Assembly: GCF_030733845.1 (NCBI RefSeq)
Contig: NZ_CP132311.1
Span: 3,415,501-3,479,500 of the forward strand
Length of the DNA: 64,000 bases
Direction: 5' to 3'
From: Shinella zoogloeoides
GTDB taxonomy: Bacteria; Pseudomonadota; Alphaproteobacteria; Rhizobiales; Rhizobiaceae
Shown here: one piece after another, positions 1 to 9,168 of the stretch
How the letters are laid out: each line of letters begins with the position of its first letter
How positions within the stretch are numbered: the first letter of the stretch is position 1
Made by a program: the position numbers and the translations under genes
The notes under the pieces: model-generated
The model's input: only the letters and a program-made list of their open reading frames with translations
Database searches by the model: none
What the model was told of the DNA's origin: nothing

Positions 1-498
1 GCCGCTCAAGATCATGGGTGCTTGCGACAAGTCACGCCCCGGCAGGTTTCAATTTCGGCCGGAAGCACTTCCGGCAGGCCACAGATGCCCATCAGGGCGC
101 CCGATGGCAAGGGGGGAGGCGAAATGGGCTGCTTTTCCCGGGTCTTTCGCCGGCTCAGGGAACAGGAACGGAACGAAACGGCGACGAATCGCTGACTCGC
201 GGCGATTCAGGGTTTGTTCACTGCAAGGGGTTGAAGGAATTTTCGCCGGTGCCACGAAATGTTGAATCCTATTAAGGACTAAGCTTCGCCGACAATGGAA
301 ACCCGCCATGCTGCTTCAAGTTGCCTTGACGCATCGATTGAGGCTGCTACGCTTCGAATCAGGCTTATGCGGCCTGCCGCTCGCTCCCGTCGTGGAATGG
401 TGAACGCATAACCGAAATCATGGTTTGACCCGCCCTGGCGATTCATCAGCAATGCGAGCACTGACCTCTTTCCGAGTCGCCCGGGTAGGGATGAACCG
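1..498. other. Region without a supported gene
   Basis: No convincing coding region is seen. The short open frames here overlap one another on both strands and none shows a recognisable domain or a good Shine-Dalgarno sequence. The segment probably holds the promoter and leader of the gene starting at 499. The first bases could also be downstream sequence of a gene outside the window. Confidence 0.5.
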
Positions 499-1224
499 AT
501 GAAAAGCTTTCTGGAATCGAAAGCCATGGCAAAAGCGCTGCGCCAGTCTCTGGCGGAGCGGAATATCGACATGTCCCATGGTGAATGCCTCGAACTGATC
601 GCGCGGCAATTCGGGCTTGCCGACTGGAACATTCTTTCGGCACAGATCGAATCGGCCAAGTCAAAGCTCCAGCCGCTGCCTCTCCCCTCTGGTTGGTTCC
701 CGACCGGCTTTACGGACACCCAGCGATATCGGATCGGCCTCGATCTCACGTCGCCCGGCTGTGCACTTATCGAGTGCCTCGTGGGTAAGGAGACCGACCT
801 CGGAAACGAGCGCTTTGCATGCCTGATGCAGAGTATAGACGCCGACAGCTACCGCGGTACTGTCAGCCTGACGGCCAGCATCAGGGCCGAGGCAGCGAAT
901 GTCGGAACCATCTGGATGCGTGTCGACGGAGAGCCAGGTTCGACCCTGCGCTTCGACAACATGCTTCAGCGCGAGGAGAACGGGGCGATCTACGGCACAT
1001 CCGGCTGGATCGAGCGTTCGGTCGTTCTGGATGTACCCGTGGAAGCTTCCAGCATCCATTTCGGCTTCTTCCTGAAGGGCTATGGGAAGGTGTGGGCACG
1101 AAACTTCCGTCTCGAGACCGTCGCGCATGGCACCCGGACGACCGAGATGGCGCCACAGGCCCCGGAGCGGAAAACTTTGCCCAAGCAACCGGCTAATCTG
1201 GATTTCACCGGGATATCCGGCTGA
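499..1224 (+). CDS. Hypothetical protein with glyoxalase-superfamily-type N-terminal domain
   Basis: The product is 241 residues with two parts. Residues 1-55 (key stretches AKALRQSLAERN, SHGECLELIARQFG and DWNIL) match the short helical domain often annotated at the start of 'glyoxalase superfamily' proteins, but no metal-binding glyoxalase fold follows. Residues about 105-215 form a beta-rich segment (IWMRVDGEPGS, LRFDNM, SVVLDVP, IHFGFFLKGYGKVWARNFRLE) of a type also found as an accessory domain in AraC-like regulators; such segments resemble carbohydrate-binding jelly rolls. There are no membrane segments or signal peptide. The gene stands alone with more than 400 bases of non-coding DNA before it. 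The function is unknown; the domain assignments are from memory of the families. Confidence 0.7.
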   Translation: MKSFLESKAMAKALRQSLAERNIDMSHGECLELIARQFGLADWNILSAQIESAKSKLQPLPLPSGWFPTGFTDTQRYRIGLDLTSPGCALIECLVGKETDLGNERFACLMQSIDADSYRGTVSLTASIRAEAANVGTIWMRVDGEPGSTLRFDNMLQREENGAIYGTSGWIERSVVLDVPVEASSIHFGFFLKGYGKVWARNFRLETVAHGTRTTEMAPQAPERKTLPKQPANLDFTGISG

Positions 1225-1307
1225 CGGCCATTATCCTGCCCATGACAGGATCGGGAAAACTCGGAGGCCCGGTGCCGAGCCGGCATCGGGCCGATCGACA
1301 TCGTCCG

Positions 1308-1889
1308 TCAAACCGGATGATCGTGCAGGTCCGCGCCCTCCCAGCCGCCGCCGGCCTCGTAGAGCGGGAAGACCTCTTCGGTGAGGTACGGCCCGCCGCC
1401 GACGGATTCCTTGGAGGACATCAGCACGAAGCGGTTCACCGTGAAGGGCGCGGTATAGAAATTGCCGCGGCCGGTGAGGTAGTGCGCGACATCCTCGGGG
1501 CGGGCGTTACGCAGGCGGGCGAGGGTGACGTGCGGGGTGAACTTGCGCGGATCGGCGGGAAGGCCGAGGCGCTGGCAGATGCGCTCGATTTCCGCCTGGA
1601 GCGCATACATTTCTGGCGCCTGCGTGACGCCGGCATAGACCGAATGGGGCTTCTTCGAGCCGAAGGAGCCGATGCCGGACAGGGCGAGCTGGAATTCGGG
1701 GCGCTCGATGCGGTCGAGCCTGTCGACAACCTCGTCGGCGGTGCGCCCGTCGATGTCGCCGATGAAGCGCAAGGTAATATGGAAGTTCTCGACATCGATC
1801 CAGCGGGCTCCGGGAAGTCCGCCTCTCAGCAACGAGAGGCTCATCGCCGCATTCCGCGGCACTTCGAGGGCAACGAAAAGTCTCGGCAT
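1308..1889 (-). CDS. thpR: RNA 2',3'-cyclic phosphodiesterase (2H family)
   Basis: This 193-residue cytoplasmic enzyme of the 2H phosphoesterase superfamily is expected to hydrolyse RNA 2',3'-cyclic phosphate ends to 2'-phosphomonoesters. Both hallmark motifs are visible, HITL at residues 37-40 and HVTL at 120-123, with the spacing usual for ThpR/LigT. The N-terminus (MPRLFVALEVP) is the typical family start and the length is normal. The esterase gene lies upstream on the same strand with an 82-base gap, so the two could share a transcript. The in vivo substrate is not known for this family. Confidence 0.9.
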   Translation of the reverse strand: MPRLFVALEVPRNAAMSLSLLRGGLPGARWIDVENFHITLRFIGDIDGRTADEVVDRLDRIERPEFQLALSGIGSFGSKKPHSVYAGVTQAPEMYALQAEIERICQRLGLPADPRKFTPHVTLARLRNARPEDVAHYLTGRGNFYTAPFTVNRFVLMSSKESVGGGPYLTEEVFPLYEAGGGWEGADLHDHPV

Positions 1890-1971
1890 GGCGACTTCTC
1901 CCTACTGGAATGTAACGTCAGCGAATCACGCAAAGGACTTTCGCGCAACCCTTATTTCGCACCCGCGATAA

Positions 1972-2616
1972 CTACTCCCCTGCCGATATCGACTTGAGGA
2001 AGGCTTCCGCCGTCGGGAGGATCGACTGGACCATGACGTCCACGCCCTCCGGGTTGGGATGCATGCCGTCCTCGATCTGGAGGTTCGCCTTGGTGACGAC
2101 GCCTTCGAGGAAGAACGGATAGAGCGGTACGCCGTGCTTTTCCGAAAGGCGCTGGTAGATGCCGTTGAAGCGCGCGGCATAGTCCGCACCCATGTTGGGC
2201 GGGGCCAGCATGCCGGCAAGCAGGACCGGGATGCCCCGCTCCTTGAGCCGGGCCAGCATGGCGTCGAGGTTCTTCTCGGTCTCCTCCGGGGCGATGCCGC
2301 GCAGGGCGTCGTTGGCGCCGAGTTCGAGGATTACGCCCTGCGTTCCGTCCGGGATCGACCAGTCGAGCCGGGCAAGGCCGCCGGACGTCGTATCGCCGGA
2401 AACGCCCGCATTCGCGATCTCGACCTCGTAGCCTTTGGCGCGCAGCGCAGCCTCCAGCTTGACCGGAAAGGCATCGGCGGCGGGAAGCTGGTAGCCGGCC
2501 ATCAGGCTGTCGCCGAAGCCGACGAGCTTGACGGGCGCAGCCTGTGCGATGCCGGCGGATAACAAAGCTGTGATCGCAAGTGAGGCGAAAAATCCGACGG
2601 CCGCTTTAAACGACAT
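1972..2616 (-). CDS. tesA: SGNH-hydrolase arylesterase/acyl-CoA thioesterase (TesA-like), periplasmic
   Basis: The 214-residue protein has a cleavable signal peptide (hydrophobic core to about residue 22, cleavage after AQA near 26) and all four SGNH blocks: GDS with nucleophile Ser37, Gly in the SGDTT region, GAND with Asn102, and DGMHPN with Asp183 and His186. It should act in the periplasm on short-to-medium acyl esters or thioesters, as E. coli TesA does. It is divergent from an ABC transporter ATPase and FtsX-like permease, the same arrangement as tesA/ybbA/ybbP in E. coli. The family and location are well supported; the true substrate is not. Confidence 0.88.
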   Translation of the reverse strand: MSFKAAVGFFASLAITALLSAGIAQAAPVKLVGFGDSLMAGYQLPAADAFPVKLEAALRAKGYEVEIANAGVSGDTTSGGLARLDWSIPDGTQGVILELGANDALRGIAPEETEKNLDAMLARLKERGIPVLLAGMLAPPNMGADYAARFNGIYQRLSEKHGVPLYPFFLEGVVTKANLQIEDGMHPNPEGVDVMVQSILPTAEAFLKSISAGE

Positions 2617-2631
2617 GGAGCTATTCCTAGA

Positions 2632-2661
2632 TTGCTGGCATTCCAGTGTTTCCGATACATA
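2632..2661 (+). promoter_or_regulatory. Candidate sigma-70 promoter of the ABC transporter genes
   Basis: TTGCTG at 2632-2637 and TACATA at 2656-2661 are separated by 18 bases. A start site around 2668 would fit translation from the TTG at 2676 rather than the GTG at 2646. This is a visual match only. Confidence 0.35.
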
Positions 2662-2675
2662 TAGGGCAGAATTCC

Positions 2676-3389
2676 TTGGCCAAAACCATCATCGATCTGA
2701 AAAAAGCCGATCTCACCCTCGGCCAGGCGGCCGCGTCCGTTCATGTGCTGAAGGGGATCGACCTTGCGATCGATGCGGGCGAATCGGTCGGGATCGTCGG
2801 CCCGTCGGGCTCCGGCAAGTCGACGCTGCTGATGGTGCTCGCCGGCCTCGAGCGGCTGGACAGCGGCGAGATCCATATCGACGGCGCGGGCCTGCACGGA
2901 ATGAACGAGGATCAGGTGGCGGATTTCCGCGGCCGCAACATCGGCATCGTCTTCCAGTCCTTCCACCTCATTCCCAACATGACGGCGCTGGAAAACGTCG
3001 CGGTGCCGCTGGAACTCGCCAATGTGCGCGACGCCTTCGAGATCGCGCGGCGCGAGCTGACGGCCGTGGGGCTCGGCGAGCGCCTGTCGCACTATCCCGG
3101 CCAGCTTTCCGGCGGCGAGCAGCAGCGCGTGGCGATCGCCCGGGCACTGGCCCCTTCGCCGAAGCTGCTGATCGCCGACGAGCCGACCGGCAATCTTGAC
3201 ACCGAGACCGGCCAGCAGATCGCCGATCTCCTCTTCTCCAAGCAGGCCGAGCGCGGCACGACGCTGGTACTGGTGACGCATGATCCCGCGCTTGCCGCCC
3301 GCTGCGGCCGGCAGGTCGCCATGCGCTCCGGCGAGATCGTTTCGGGCGCGGCGCCCGTCCGGGCTCCCGTCCAAGCGGTGCCGGCATGA
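2676..3389 (+). CDS. ABC transporter ATP-binding protein (YbbA/LolD type)
   Basis: This is a complete nucleotide-binding subunit of about 237 residues: Walker A GPSGSGKST near residue 43, signature LSGGEQQR near 144, Walker B LLIADEPTGNLD near 165, and an H-loop THDPALA. I chose the TTG at 2676 (product begins with MAKTIIDLKK) because related proteins start there. An in-frame GTG at 2646 would add ten residues with no domain value and would lie upstream of the likely -10 element. The stop overlaps the permease start (ATGA), so the two are translationally coupled. By family it powers an MacB/Lol-like system acting on envelope lipids or lipoproteins. The cargo is unknown. Confidence 0.88.
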   Translation: MAKTIIDLKKADLTLGQAAASVHVLKGIDLAIDAGESVGIVGPSGSGKSTLLMVLAGLERLDSGEIHIDGAGLHGMNEDQVADFRGRNIGIVFQSFHLIPNMTALENVAVPLELANVRDAFEIARRELTAVGLGERLSHYPGQLSGGEQQRVAIARALAPSPKLLIADEPTGNLDTETGQQIADLLFSKQAERGTTLVLVTHDPALAARCGRQVAMRSGEIVSGAAPVRAPVQAVPA

Positions 3390-5938
3390 GGATCGGCACG
3401 GTCCTCCGCCAGTTTCCGCTGGCCTTGCGCCTGGCGCTGCGCGAAATGCGCGGCGGCCTGAAAGGCTTCTACATCTTCCTCGCCTGCATCGCGCTCGGCA
3501 CGGCAGCGATCGCAGGCGTCAATTCGGTATCGAGCGCCATCACCCAGGCGATCGCCTCGCAGGGGCAGACGCTGCTGGCCGGCGACGTGCGCTTCGAGTT
3601 CAGGAACCGTTTCGCGACGCCGGAGGAGCTGAAACATTTCCAGAGCCTCGGCGACGTGTCGCTGTCGACAGGCCTGCGCTCCATGGTGCGCCTGCCTGAC
3701 GGCTCCGACCAGACGCTGGTCGAGGCCAAGGGCGTCGACGGCGCCTATCCGCTCTACGGCGCGCTGGAGGCCGAGCCGAACAGGCCTGCCTCGACGCTTT
3801 TCGCTAGAGAGGGTGACGCCTACGGTGTCGTGGTCGCGCCGCTGCTGCTCGACCGGCTCGGCATCGCCGTCGGCGACGAGATCCTGCTCGGCACGGCAAA
3901 GCTGAAGATTGCGGCGACGCTCACGCGCGAGCCGGATGCCGTTTCCGAAGGGTTCGGCTTCGCGCCGCGGCTGATGCTGTCGGAAGAGGCCCTGCAGGCA
4001 AGCGGGCTCGTGCAGACCGGCAGCCTTGTGGAGAATGCCTATCGTATCCGCCTCGCCGATCCCGCAACATCCCTCGAAACGCTCAGGGCGGAGGCCAACA
4101 AGGCCTTCCCGACAGCCGGCTGGTCGATCCGCACGTCCGACAGCGCGGCGCCGTCGCTGACGGCCAATATCACCCGTTTCTCGCAGTTCCTGACGCTCGT
4201 CGGCCTGACGGCGCTGATCGTCGGGGGCGTGGGCGTGGCGAATGCCGTGCGCGCCTATCTCGATTCCAAGCGCTCGGTTATCGCGACCTTCAAATGCCTC
4301 GGCGCGCCCGCCTCGCTGGTCGCGCTGGTCTATCTGACGCAGATCGCACTGATCGCATCGATCGGCATCGTCATCGGCCTTGTCGTCGGCGCGCTGATGC
4401 CGCCGGTGGCCATGCAGTTCCTCGGCGGCGTGCTGCCGGTGCCGGCCGAGACGGCGCTCTATCCCTCCGCCCTGCTGCTGGCGGCGGTCTTCGGGCTCCT
4501 GACGGCGCTCGCCTTCGCGGTCCTGCCGCTTGGCCATGCCCGTGAGGTGCCGGCGACGGCGCTGTTCCGCGAACAGGGGTTCGATGCCGGCCGGCTGCCG
4601 AGCTGGCCCTATGTGCTGGGCGCTGCCGCCTTCCTCGCGGCTCTGGCGGGGCTGGCGATCTTCACGGCCTATGACCGTTACATCGCCGTCGTCTTCCTCG
4701 GCGCAATCGCCTTCGCCTTCGTCGTGCTGCGCGCCGTCGCCATGCTGATCACGGCGCTGGCGAAACGCAGCCCGCGGGTCAATTCGCCGGCACTGCGGCT
4801 CGCCGTCGGCAATATCCACCGGCCGGGGGCGCTGACCTCCTCCGTCGTTCTCTCGCTCGGCCTTGGCCTTGCGCTGCTGGTCACGCTGACGCTGATCGAC
4901 GGGAACCTGCGCCGCGAGCTTACCGGCAACCTGCCGGAGCGTGCGCCGAATTTCTTCTTCGTCGATATCCAGAGCAGCGAAGTAGAAGGCTTTCGCGACG
5001 TGCTGAAGGCGAACATGCCGGAAGGCAAGATCATCGAGGTGCCGATGCTGCGCGGCCGGGTGATGGAGCTCAACGGCGTGGACGTCGCCAAGGTCACGGT
5101 GCCGCCGGAGGGACAATGGGTGCTGCGCGGCGACCGCGGCATCACCTATGCCAAGCGCGTGCCGGAAAACTCGACCCTGTCCGAAGGCGAATGGTGGCCG
5201 GAGGACTATTCCGGCGAGCCGCTCGTCTCCTTCTCGGCGGAAGAAGGCCGCGAACTCGGCCTCAAGCTCGGCGATACCGTGACCGTCAACGTGCTCGGCC
5301 GCAACATCACGGCGCGCATCGCCAATTTCCGCAATGTCGAGTGGGAATCGCTGTCGATCAACTTCGTCATGGTCTTCTCGCCGAACACCTTTGCCGGCGC
5401 GCCGCATGCCTGGCTCGCCACCGTCATCGACCCGTCGGCGACGGCGGTCGAGGAGGCCACAGCGCTGAAGGCCATCACCAACGCCTATCCGACCGTCACG
5501 AGCGTACGCGTCAAGGATGCGCTCGATGTCGTCAACGAGCTGGTCGGCCAGCTCGCGACGGCGATCCGCGCGGCGGCGGCCGTCGCACTCATCGCCTCGG
5601 TCCTCGTGCTGGCCGGCGCGCTTGCCGCAGGCAACCGGGCGCGCGTGCACGATGCCGTCGTCCTGAAGACGCTCGGCGCGACGCGGGCGATGCTCATCCG
5701 GGCGTTCAGCTACGAATACCTGATGCTGGGGCTGGCGACGGCGGTCTTCGCGCTCTTCGCCGGCGGGGTGGCCGCGTGGTTCGTGGTCAGCCGCATAATG
5801 ACGCTGCCCTCCAGCTTCCTGCCCGACGTCGCCGTCGTCACCGTGGCGATCGCCCTTGTCCTGACCGTGGGCATGGGCCTTGCCGGCACCTGGCGCATTC
5901 TGGGGCAGAAGGCCGCCCCCGTCCTGCGCGAGCTATGA
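3386..5938 (+). CDS. ABC transporter permease, FtsX-like (YbbP family)
   Basis: The 850-residue inner-membrane protein has an N-terminal transmembrane helix (FYIFLACIALGTAAIAG), a large periplasmic region, then two FtsX-type membrane blocks. The first is near residues 265-470 and carries the signature stretch ANAVRAYLDSKRSVIATFKCLGA. The second is near 720-840 (DAVVLKTLGATRAML). Length and internal duplication match the YbbP group. It overlaps the ATPase gene by 4 bases and is followed by a GC-rich hairpin, so the two probably form a dicistronic unit. In E. coli the equivalent pair sits beside tesA, as here. The role in substrate extraction is inferred. Confidence 0.88.
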   Translation: MRIGTVLRQFPLALRLALREMRGGLKGFYIFLACIALGTAAIAGVNSVSSAITQAIASQGQTLLAGDVRFEFRNRFATPEELKHFQSLGDVSLSTGLRSMVRLPDGSDQTLVEAKGVDGAYPLYGALEAEPNRPASTLFAREGDAYGVVVAPLLLDRLGIAVGDEILLGTAKLKIAATLTREPDAVSEGFGFAPRLMLSEEALQASGLVQTGSLVENAYRIRLADPATSLETLRAEANKAFPTAGWSIRTSDSAAPSLTANITRFSQFLTLVGLTALIVGGVGVANAVRAYLDSKRSVIATFKCLGAPASLVALVYLTQIALIASIGIVIGLVVGALMPPVAMQFLGGVLPVPAETALYPSALLLAAVFGLLTALAFAVLPLGHAREVPATALFREQGFDAGRLPSWPYVLGAAAFLAALAGLAIFTAYDRYIAVVFLGAIAFAFVVLRAVAMLITALAKRSPRVNSPALRLAVGNIHRPGALTSSVVLSLGLGLALLVTLTLIDGNLRRELTGNLPERAPNFFFVDIQSSEVEGFRDVLKANMPEGKIIEVPMLRGRVMELNGVDVAKVTVPPEGQWVLRGDRGITYAKRVPENSTLSEGEWWPEDYSGEPLVSFSAEEGRELGLKLGDTVTVNVLGRNITARIANFRNVEWESLSINFVMVFSPNTFAGAPHAWLATVIDPSATAVEEATALKAITNAYPTVTSVRVKDALDVVNELVGQLATAIRAAAAVALIASVLVLAGALAAGNRARVHDAVVLKTLGATRAMLIRAFSYEYLMLGLATAVFALFAGGVAAWFVVSRIMTLPSSFLPDVAVVTVAIALVLTVGMGLAGTWRILGQKAAPVLREL

Positions 5939-5945
5939 AATCGGC

Positions 5946-5980
5946 AGGACCCGCGGCGCTGCCGCGGTTGCGGGTCTTGT
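5946..5980 (+). terminator. Hairpin after the ABC permease, possible terminator
   Basis: GACCCGC at 5948-5954 pairs with GCGGGTC at 5970-5976. An alternative inner stem, CCGCGGC with GCCGCGG, overlaps it. The following bases (TTGTG) are only weakly U-rich, so termination efficiency is uncertain. Confidence 0.4.
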
Positions 5981-6126
5981 GCGAGACACAATTCATGCGC
6001 ATATTCATGGGCAGGCAAGCTGGAGCCCCGCAGCGGCTGCCTGGACCCGCAAGTGCTTCGATCGAACGGAGCGGACAGGCGGGCGCCCGACACCGTACAC
6101 GACAGGGGGCTTTACGAGAGGATAAC

Positions 6127-6870
6127 ATGGCTGATCTCCGCAATTACCAGACCCGAACGGCCAATGCCGGCGCTCAGGCCGGCGCGGTCATCGATGAGGG
6201 CCTGCGCGCCTATATGCTCCGGGTCTACAACCTGATGGCCCTTGGCCTCGCGATTACGGGCGTCGTGGCTTACTTCGCCTCGCAGGCAGCCTTCGCCGAC
6301 GGTCAGCTGACCGCCTTCGGCCAGGCGATCTATGTGAGCCCGCTGAAGTGGGTCGTCATGCTCGCCCCGCTCGCGCTGGTCTTTTTCCTGAGCTTCCGCA
6401 TCCATACGATGAGCGTCGGTGCCGCGCAGGCGACCTTCTGGGTCTATGCCGGCCTGATGGGCCTGTCGCTGTCGTCGATCTTCCTGATCTACACGGGCGC
6501 CAGCATCGCGCAGACCTTCTTCGTCTCCGCCGCGGCCTTCGGCGCGCTGTCGCTGTTCGGCTACACGACGAAGCGGGACCTCTCCGCGATGGGCTCGTTC
6601 CTGATCATGGGCCTCTTCGGCCTGATCATCGCCTCGCTCGTCAACCTGTTCCTGCAGTCCTCGGCGCTCGACTTCGCGATCTCCGCGATCGGCGTTCTGG
6701 TCTTCGCAGGTCTGACGGCCTGGGATACGCAGAAGATCAAGGAAATGTACTTCGATGCGGACGACGCCGCCGTGGCCGGCCGAAAGGCCATCATGGGCGC
6801 GCTGACGCTCTACCTCGACTTCATCAACCTCTTCCTGTTCCTGCTGCGCTTCCTCGGCAACCGCGAGTAA
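6127..6870 (+). CDS. Bax inhibitor-1/YccA family membrane protein
   Basis: The 247-residue protein has about seven hydrophobic helices and the family features RAYMLRVYNLMALGLAITG near the start, GLMGLSLSSIF in the middle and, near the end, GLTAWDTQKIKEMY followed by LYLDFINLFLFLLRFLG. These identify the BI-1 group of pH-sensitive calcium-leak-type inner-membrane proteins. The ATG at 6127 is preceded by a GAGAGG ribosome site. Upstream in-frame codons belong to no known domain. It stands alone between the ABC operon and a DeoR gene and is followed by a strong terminator. The physiological role in bacteria is poorly known. Confidence 0.9.
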   Translation: MADLRNYQTRTANAGAQAGAVIDEGLRAYMLRVYNLMALGLAITGVVAYFASQAAFADGQLTAFGQAIYVSPLKWVVMLAPLALVFFLSFRIHTMSVGAAQATFWVYAGLMGLSLSSIFLIYTGASIAQTFFVSAAAFGALSLFGYTTKRDLSAMGSFLIMGLFGLIIASLVNLFLQSSALDFAISAIGVLVFAGLTAWDTQKIKEMYFDADDAAVAGRKAIMGALTLYLDFINLFLFLLRFLGNRE

Positions 6871-6903
6871 CGCAGGCAGCAGCCGGATGGCTGATCGCAA
6901 GGA

Positions 6904-6933
6904 CCCCGCCGGAGACGGCGGGGTTTTTGTTTG
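6904..6933 (+). terminator. Rho-independent terminator after the BI-1 gene
   Basis: An 8-bp perfect stem CCCCGCCG/CGGCGGGG (6904-6911 with 6916-6923) closes a GAGA loop and is followed directly by TTTTTGTTT. Confidence 0.9.
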
Positions 6934-7025
6934 CCCGGCGTCACCAAACGTGAATTCCCCGATCGTTGACGGTTATGCCTGTTTGTGCGCATTGTCATCC
7001 AATCATGCATGATTTGGCGTAGGCG

Positions 7026-7799
7026 ATGTCGATACAGGATCTTCTTCTCGGGGAACGGCAGGATCTCATCCGCACACGGCTCGACCTTTCGGGGCGGGTG
7101 ATCGCGGCGGAACTGGCGCAGGAACTCGGCGTGTCGGAGGACACGATCCGGCGGGACCTGCGCGAGATGGCGGCGTCCGGCCTCTGCCGCCGCGTCTATG
7201 GCGGCGCGTTGCGCGTGTCCCACGCGGCGGCGCGCACGATGAACGAGCGCATGGCGGTCGGCGGCGAACGCAAGGCGGCGCTTGCGCGCGCGGCGGCAGC
7301 GCTCATTCCGGCCGGTGCCACCGTCTTCCTCGATGCCGGCAGCACCAACCTGGCCCTCGCCCGCGCGTTACCGGCCGGCAGCGACCTCACCGTCATCACC
7401 AATGCGCCGGCCATTGCCGCGGCGCTCCTCGAGCGCGATATCACGACGATCCAGCTCGGCGGGCTGATCGATCCCGATGTCGGCGGGGCCATCGGCGCCA
7501 AGGCGATGCGCGATGCCGAGGCCTTCCGCCCCGACATTCTCGTGCTCGGCGTATGCGGTATCGACGTAGAGGCGGGCGTGACGGCCTACACGTTCGAGGA
7601 CGCGGAATTCAAGCGCTTCCTGGCCTCACGCACGAAGACCGTGCTGGTCGCGATCACCAACGACAAGCTTTCCACCGCCGCCCCCTATTCGGTCGTGCCG
7701 CTTTCCCGCGTGGCACGCGCCGTCATCGAGGCGGATGCGGACGAAACGGAGGCCGCCGCTCTGACGGCGGCCGGCATCGAAACCCTGCGCGCCGGCTGA
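7026..7799 (+). CDS. DeoR/GlpR-family transcriptional regulator
   Basis: The 257-residue repressor has an N-terminal helix-turn-helix (residues about 24-60, with LGVSEDTIRRDLREM and the diagnostic RRVYGGAL) and a C-terminal DeoR sensor domain related to sugar-phosphate isomerases (ATVFLDAGSTNLALARAL, then VITNAPAIAAALLE). It lies 36 bases upstream of an MFS gene on the same strand, so it probably controls that carrier in response to a phosphorylated metabolite. The effector cannot be read from the sequence. The preceding 150 bases are the likely operator region. Confidence 0.9.
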   Translation: MSIQDLLLGERQDLIRTRLDLSGRVIAAELAQELGVSEDTIRRDLREMAASGLCRRVYGGALRVSHAAARTMNERMAVGGERKAALARAAAALIPAGATVFLDAGSTNLALARALPAGSDLTVITNAPAIAAALLERDITTIQLGGLIDPDVGGAIGAKAMRDAEAFRPDILVLGVCGIDVEAGVTAYTFEDAEFKRFLASRTKTVLVAITNDKLSTAAPYSVVPLSRVARAVIEADADETEAAALTAAGIETLRAG

Positions 7800-7835
7800 G
7801 CGCGCGGCACCGACCTTCCCAGAAATGGAACGAAC

Positions 7836-9029
7836 ATGACGACGCCCGAAAACGCCCTTGCCGGCAAATCCTTCGCCAGGTCCTATTTCCCGCCAACGCG
7901 GATCGCGATCTCCGGCCTCTTCCTGCTCAACGGCATTTTCGCCGGCGCCTGGGCGCCGAAGATCCCGGAATTCGCAAGCCGCCTGGGGCTCACCGAAGCC
8001 GGGCTCGGGCTGATGATCATGTGCTTCGGCATCGGCTCGCTGATCCTGATGCCGATCGCCGGCATCCTGATCGCCCATTACGGCACGACGCGCACGCTGA
8101 AGGGCGCGACGGTTCTGTTTCTTTCGACCATGCTGCTCCTGTCGCTTGCGACGACCATTCCCTTCGGCGCCGTCGCCATCTTCTGCTTCGGCGGGCTGAT
8201 GGGGGCGATGGACGTCGCGATGAACGGCAATGCCGTGGAGGTGGAGAAGTCGATGCGGCGGGCGATCATGTCGTCCTGCCATGCCTTCTGGAGCCTCGGC
8301 GCCTTCATCGGCGCGACGACCGGCGGCTTCCTCATGGCGGCGCTCGGCGTGATGGGCCATGCCGCGCTGCTGACCGTCGTCGGGGCGGTAATGCTCCTCG
8401 TCCTCTGGCCGCGCATCCTGCACGATGCGCCCCATCCGAGCGAGGAACACCGCAAGGTGCGCCTGCCGATGACGCCGCTGCCCTGGCTGATCGGCCTCAT
8501 GGCACTGTTCTGCATGGTGCCGGAAGGCGCGATCCTCGATTGGGGTGCGCTCTACATGCGCGACGAACTCGGCGCGTCGCTGGCGCTTTCCGGTTTCGCC
8601 TTCGGCACCTTCTCCCTGACCATGGCCGTGATGCGCTTTGCCGGCGATCATGTGCGCGACCGCTTCGGTGCCGTGAGGACGCTGCGCTTCTGCACGGTGA
8701 CGGCCATCGTCGGCATGGTGATCGCCGGCACGGCGCCCAACGCCTATGTGGCGATGGTGGGCTTTGCGCTCTGCGGCGTCGGCATTTCCAACATGGTGCC
8801 GATCGCTTTCTCCGCCGCGGGCAACCTGCCGGGCTTCGCGCAGGGCGTGGCGCTTTCGGTGACGACAGCGATGGGCTATTCCGGCTCGCTGTTCGCGCCG
8901 TCCGTCATCGGCTTCATCGCCGAGCATACCGGCTTTGCGCTCATCTTCGCGCTCCTGCCGCTGCTCTTCATCGTCGTGCTCCTGCTCTCGCACCATGCGG
9001 TGCATGCGGATGTGCGCGATCACCACTGA
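7836..9029 (+). CDS. MFS transporter (FucP/YbjJ-like)
   Basis: The 397-residue protein has twelve predicted helices. The first half begins RIAISGLFLLNGIFAGAWAPKIPEF, typical of the YbjJ-like branch of the major facilitator superfamily. The loop after helix 2 (AHYGTTRTLKGA) is a degenerate form of the family's cytoplasmic signature. A cytoplasmic central loop (around residues 190-220, HDAPHPSEEHRKVRLP) separates the halves. Co-orientation with the DeoR gene suggests a sugar or sugar-derivative substrate, but this is inference. Confidence 0.85.
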   Translation: MTTPENALAGKSFARSYFPPTRIAISGLFLLNGIFAGAWAPKIPEFASRLGLTEAGLGLMIMCFGIGSLILMPIAGILIAHYGTTRTLKGATVLFLSTMLLLSLATTIPFGAVAIFCFGGLMGAMDVAMNGNAVEVEKSMRRAIMSSCHAFWSLGAFIGATTGGFLMAALGVMGHAALLTVVGAVMLLVLWPRILHDAPHPSEEHRKVRLPMTPLPWLIGLMALFCMVPEGAILDWGALYMRDELGASLALSGFAFGTFSLTMAVMRFAGDHVRDRFGAVRTLRFCTVTAIVGMVIAGTAPNAYVAMVGFALCGVGISNMVPIAFSAAGNLPGFAQGVALSVTTAMGYSGSLFAPSVIGFIAEHTGFALIFALLPLLFIVVLLLSHHAVHADVRDHH

Positions 9030-9168
9030 GCCCGACGGCACGCTCGGCGATCAAATCCTCGCGCGTGCCGTTGCTTGCGGTTGACAAGCCACATTTCCTG
9101 ATCCACCTGAGGGCAAAGGCCGCGCGCGCCAAGCGGCGCGTGGCCGCTTTTCGAGCAAGAGGCTCCAC

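Noticed and set aside
14..309. Overlapping short open frames at the left edge
   Set aside because: They overlap one another in three frames, lack ribosome sites and have no recognisable domain; not annotated as genes.
6904..6933. Possible CRISPR or repeat array signals among the many hairpins in the window
   Set aside because: The hairpins are single, have different sequences and are located after genes with T-runs. They are terminators, not an array.
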